Shown in pieces: positions 5,216-7,185 of a DNA stretch of 7,185 nucleotides. Source of the DNA: Candidatus Omnitrophota bacterium (GTDB lineage: Bacteria; Omnitrophota; Koll11; Aquiviventales; Aquiviventaceae); NCBI GenBank assembly GCA_023247285.1, contig JAHFGU010000077.1, positions 1-7,185 on the forward strand, written 5' to 3'. The notes below the pieces were generated by a model. It worked only from the letters and a program-made list of their open reading frames with translations. It ran no database searches and was not told the origin of the DNA. Each line of letters starts with the position of its first letter. Position 1 is the first letter of the stretch. The position numbers were made by a program, and so were the translations under genes.

Positions 5216-6424
5216 GTGAGCTGGGAAGCGTTTCGCCGGATCCCCTTGTGGAAGGACGTGCCGCTGGACCAGTGGGAAACCTACCGGTGGCAGATGGCCA
5301 ACCGGATCCAGACCGTCGAGCACCTGCGCCAGGTCATCAAGTTGACCGCATCCGAAGAGCATGCCGTCACCCGGCGCTCCGGCCGCTTCATCATGGGCAT
5401 CCCGCCGTATTGGGCCGCGCTCATGGATCCGGATGATCCGACCTGCCCGATCCGCCGCCAGGCGGTGCCGGTCGAGGACGAGTACCGGCTCAGCCCCAAT
5501 GACATGATCGACCCGCTCGGCGAGGACAGCCACATGCCGGTCCCCGGCCTCGTGCACCGCTACCCGGACCGCGTGCTGCTGCTCGTCGTCGAAGTCTGCT
5601 CGATGTACTGCCGCTTCTGCACGCGCAGCCGCGTGGTCGGCACCACCGCCGGGTACAGCCGGTCGGCGAACATCGACCAGGCCATCGACTACATCCGCGC
5701 GCACCGCAAGATCCGGGACGTGCTGATCTCGGGCGGCGATCCGCTGACGCTGTCCGACGACCGGCTCGATGACGTGCTGACCAAGCTGCGCGCCATCCCG
5801 CACGTGGAGTTCATCCGCATCGGCACCCGCAATCCGGTGACGCTGCCCTACCGGGTGACCGAATCGCTCTGCGCGGTCCTGAAGAAGCACAAGCCCGTCT
5901 GGATGAGCCTGCACTTCAACCACCCGCGGGAAGTGACCCCGCCCGTCCAGCAGGCCTGCGGCATGCTGGCGGACAGCGGGGTGCCGCTGGGCTCGCAGAC
6001 GGTGCTGCTCAAGGGCATCAACGACCGGCCGGCGATCATGAAGAAGCTCTTCCATGAGCTGCTGAAGATCCGGGTCCGGCCGTACTACATCTATCAGTGC
6101 GATCCGGTGAAGGGGACGGCGCACTTCCGCACGCCCGTCTCGGTCGGGCTCCAGATCATCGAGAAACTGCGCGGCCATACCACCGGCTACGCGGTCCCCA
6201 CGTTCGTCGTGGACGGGCCGGGTGGCGGGGGCAAGATCCCGCTCATGCCCAACTACGTCGTCAGCGTTAAGCGCGGGGTCTGGACGCTGCGCAACTTCGC
6301 CGGCAAGTTCTTCACGTATCACGAAGAGGCGCCACCCGCCGGCGTGCGGACGCCGAGCATCGAACCGTCGTACGTCTTGAACGGGGACCAACTTGCGCTG
6401 GTCCCGCAGACCCGCGAGAAGTAA
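5216..6424 (+). CDS. kamA: Lysine 2,3-aminomutase, KamA family radical SAM enzyme
   Basis: This 402-residue enzyme should convert L-lysine to L-beta-lysine using a [4Fe-4S] cluster, SAM and PLP. The N-terminus (WEAFRRIPLWKDV, then WQMANRIQTVEHL, 25-37) is like clostridial KamA. The radical SAM motif CSMYCRFC has cluster cysteines 128, 132 and 135, and Arg137 matches the carboxylate-binding Arg134. ISGGDPL (171-177), HFNHPRE (233-239) and RVRPYYIYQCD (286-296) follow. Lys340 in GPGGGGKIPLMPNYV is the PLP lysine. Asp296 and Asp333 match Asp293 and Asp330, which hold the lysine side-chain amine, so lysine rather than glutamate is the likely substrate. The zinc ligands of the clostridial enzyme are missing: Cys268 is Arg271 here and the CxCxxC near the end is absent. 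It is longer than EpmB. It follows two ATP-grasp genes with a 1-nt gap, and no beta-lysine acetyltransferase is in the window. Confidence 0.94.
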   Translation: MSWEAFRRIPLWKDVPLDQWETYRWQMANRIQTVEHLRQVIKLTASEEHAVTRRSGRFIMGIPPYWAALMDPDDPTCPIRRQAVPVEDEYRLSPNDMIDPLGEDSHMPVPGLVHRYPDRVLLLVVEVCSMYCRFCTRSRVVGTTAGYSRSANIDQAIDYIRAHRKIRDVLISGGDPLTLSDDRLDDVLTKLRAIPHVEFIRIGTRNPVTLPYRVTESLCAVLKKHKPVWMSLHFNHPREVTPPVQQACGMLADSGVPLGSQTVLLKGINDRPAIMKKLFHELLKIRVRPYYIYQCDPVKGTAHFRTPVSVGLQIIEKLRGHTTGYAVPTFVVDGPGGGGKIPLMPNYVVSVKRGVWTLRNFAGKFFTYHEEAPPAGVRTPSIEPSYVLNGDQLALVPQTREK

Positions 6425-6473
6425 GCGCGGTACCGCGCTGGCAACCCCGCACCTCATGCGATGGGGGGCGGGG
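6424..6473. other. Two GC-rich hairpins between kamA and the lipoprotein gene
   Basis: A perfect 16-bp palindrome AGCGCGGTACCGCGCT occupies 6424-6439, touching the kamA stop codon. A second stem pairs CCCCGC (6445-6450) with GCGGGG (6468-6473) and can extend internally (6452-6455 with 6463-6466, one G-T pair). No T-run follows either one. They may act as a weak or factor-dependent terminator, or as a block to 3' exonucleases that separates kamA from the downstream gene. No promoter is evident in the 74-nt gap. Confidence 0.45.
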
Positions 6474-6498
6474 CTGCGCGCCTGAGACGCCTGCTGCG

Positions 6499-7050
6499 AT
6501 GTTCCGATCGGTCTTGGTGACCCTGCTCCTCCTCGCCATCCCCTCCTGTGCGCCGGCCAGCCGCGCGCAGCTGGAGCAGGAAGTGCTGCGCGCCGACCCG
6601 GGGTTCGCCGACGCGCTCGACAGGTACCGCGACCTGGTCAATCGCATCCAGACCTACCAGCGCGAGTACGCGCTCAAGCGCAGCGCCGTCGAGCGGGACA
6701 TCGCGAAGCTGCGGCGCGAGCTGGCGATCGCCTCCGCGACGGTGCGGCACAAGACCGACGAGGCGAAGCAGCGCCTCCAGCCGGAGCGGCAGCGCCTGAA
6801 GCTGGACATCGCGATGGCCGGGGAGGAGCTGCGCGTCAAGGGCGCCCAGCGCGCGATGCTGGGCCGTTCGATCGCGCGCATCAAGAACGCGCTGAACCGG
6901 GACGCGGCTTGGAGCGCGGAGGAGCGGGTCCAGCAGAACGCGCAGGTCGAGGACATGGCGCGCGACGCGGGCCGGCTGGACCAGGAGCTGCAGGCGCTCC
7001 GCGTCCATCTCCGGCTGCTCAAGATCAAACTGCATCTGCTACAGCTCTAA
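6499..7050 (+). CDS. Predicted coiled-coil lipoprotein of unknown function
   Basis: I do not recognise a named family in this 183-residue protein. The N-terminus (MFRSVLVTLLLLAIPSC) is a short signal sequence with a plausible lipobox IPSC and lipidation at Cys17. It would be exported and anchored, probably in the periplasm or at the outer membrane if the host is diderm. Residues about 22-180 are almost entirely charged alpha helix rich in Glu, Arg, Lys, Gln and Leu, with heptad-like spacing. There is a possible break near 137-145 (NRDAAWSAE), so an antiparallel helical hairpin or coiled coil is likely. There are no further cysteines and no enzyme motif. The start lacks a clear Shine-Dalgarno sequence but is fixed by the signal sequence. 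It lies 74 nt after kamA on the same strand, with hairpins between, so membership in that operon is uncertain. The stop codon lies in an inverted repeat. Confidence 0.8.
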   Translation: MFRSVLVTLLLLAIPSCAPASRAQLEQEVLRADPGFADALDRYRDLVNRIQTYQREYALKRSAVERDIAKLRRELAIASATVRHKTDEAKQRLQPERQRLKLDIAMAGEELRVKGAQRAMLGRSIARIKNALNRDAAWSAEERVQQNAQVEDMARDAGRLDQELQALRVHLRLLKIKLHLLQL

Positions 7051-7094
7051 ATGGAACCACCAACGCATCTTAACATTCACGGTGGTTCCATTTA
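7048..7094. repeat. 14-bp perfect inverted repeat at the lipoprotein gene stop
   Basis: TAAATGGAACCACC (7048-7061) is exactly complementary to GGTGGTTCCATTTA (7081-7094), with a 19-nt spacer (7062-7080). The first three bases are the stop codon of the lipoprotein gene. The layout of long arms, a 19-nt spacer and a position at a gene end is like the element at 2089-2157. The arm sequence differs, so it would be another family. It may work as a transcript-end hairpin or be a REP-like or miniature transposable element. Confidence 0.7.
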
Positions 7095-7150
7095 CCCCGA
7101 GCAAGCGCAGCGCGTCGAGGGGTGACCCTTCGACTTCGCTCAGGGTAAAT
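7090..7150. repeat. Inverted pair of related REP-like palindromes
   Basis: Bases 7090-7123 and the complement of 7125-7150 are diverged copies of one sequence. Both begin ATTTACCC, then Y-GAGC, then AAG and TCGA, and end in RGGGGT or AAGGGT. The first copy has about 8 extra bases in the middle. Each copy is itself an imperfect hairpin (CCCC...GGGG at 7095-7122; ACCCT...AGGGT at 7125-7146). Two head-to-head REP units make a BIME-like arrangement. From memory, CCCTTCGACTTCGCTCAGGG-like strings recur in many environmental genomes. No gene is visible here. Confidence 0.55.
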
Positions 7151-7185
7151 GCGCCCTACCATGTTAACGTGCATTCTTGGGCGCA
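7150..7185. repeat. Inverted repeat cut by the window end
   Basis: TGCGCCC (7150-7156) is exactly complementary to GGGCGCA (7179-7185), with a 22-nt spacer. The left arm is preceded by AAA (7147-7149), so the element may extend with TTT beyond the window. Its centre, ATGTTAACGTGCATT (7161-7175), matches the minus-strand centre of the 7048-7094 element at 12 of 15 positions. This suggests the two are related despite different arms. Confidence 0.45.

Noticed and set aside
5027..6457. Long minus-strand open frame (476 codons) opposite kamA
   Set aside because: It mirrors kamA, whose plus-strand product has complete family motifs. The minus translation is Arg/Asp/His-rich with no recognisable motif, a usual shadow in GC-rich DNA.
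7048..7185. Integron attC sites, given palindromes at gene ends and a central GTTAAC
   Set aside because: There is no paired R'/R'' core arrangement, no integrase, and the neighbouring genes are chromosomal operon genes rather than cassettes.

Overview
This is a gene-dense, GC-rich bacterial window of chromosomal character. It has short intergenic gaps, overlapping starts and stops, strong Shine-Dalgarno motifs and no phage or plasmid genes. A coenzyme-B12-type ribonucleotide reductase, a Chlamydia/Burkholderia-like dCTP deaminase, an OGG1-type glycosylase and several palindromic repeats would fit an environmental, perhaps uncultured, lineage. I cannot assign a phylum from the sequence alone.

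Layout. (1) 1-2134, plus strand: the C-terminal end of class II ribonucleotide reductase (nrdJ), an unrecognised 81-residue protein, dCTP deaminase (dcd) and an 8-oxoguanine DNA glycosylase. They are tightly packed and look like one transcription unit for dNTP supply and oxidised-base repair. (2) 2089-2157: a 25-nt inverted repeat fills the gap between convergent genes and holds the stop codon of the glycosylase and part of the stop codon of gpmA. (3) 2156-2800, minus strand: 2,3-bisphosphoglycerate-dependent phosphoglycerate mutase (gpmA). (4) 2801-3040: two back-to-back promoters. The plus-strand one is followed by a structured leader and a convincing intrinsic terminator lying before the next gene, which is the arrangement of a transcription attenuator (or of a free-standing small RNA). 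(5) 3041-6424, plus strand: two tandem, mutually homologous D-Ala-D-Ala-ligase-like ATP-grasp genes overlapping by 4 nt, then a lysine 2,3-aminomutase (KamA) 1 nt later. (6) 6499-7050: a predicted coiled-coil lipoprotein. (7) 7048-7185: a run of palindromic, REP-like repeats.

The most interesting unit is the leader plus ATP-grasp, ATP-grasp and KamA. KamA keeps the residues used for radical-SAM chemistry, PLP binding and lysine recognition but has lost all four zinc ligands of the clostridial enzyme. Beside two carboxylate-amine ligases, a reasonable inference is a pathway that makes L-beta-lysine and ligates it into a peptide-like product. The product, the order of reactions and the signal sensed by the leader are unknown. 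The second ligase lacks a good start codon, so the two ligase modules may be one protein joined by a frameshift or split by a sequence error.
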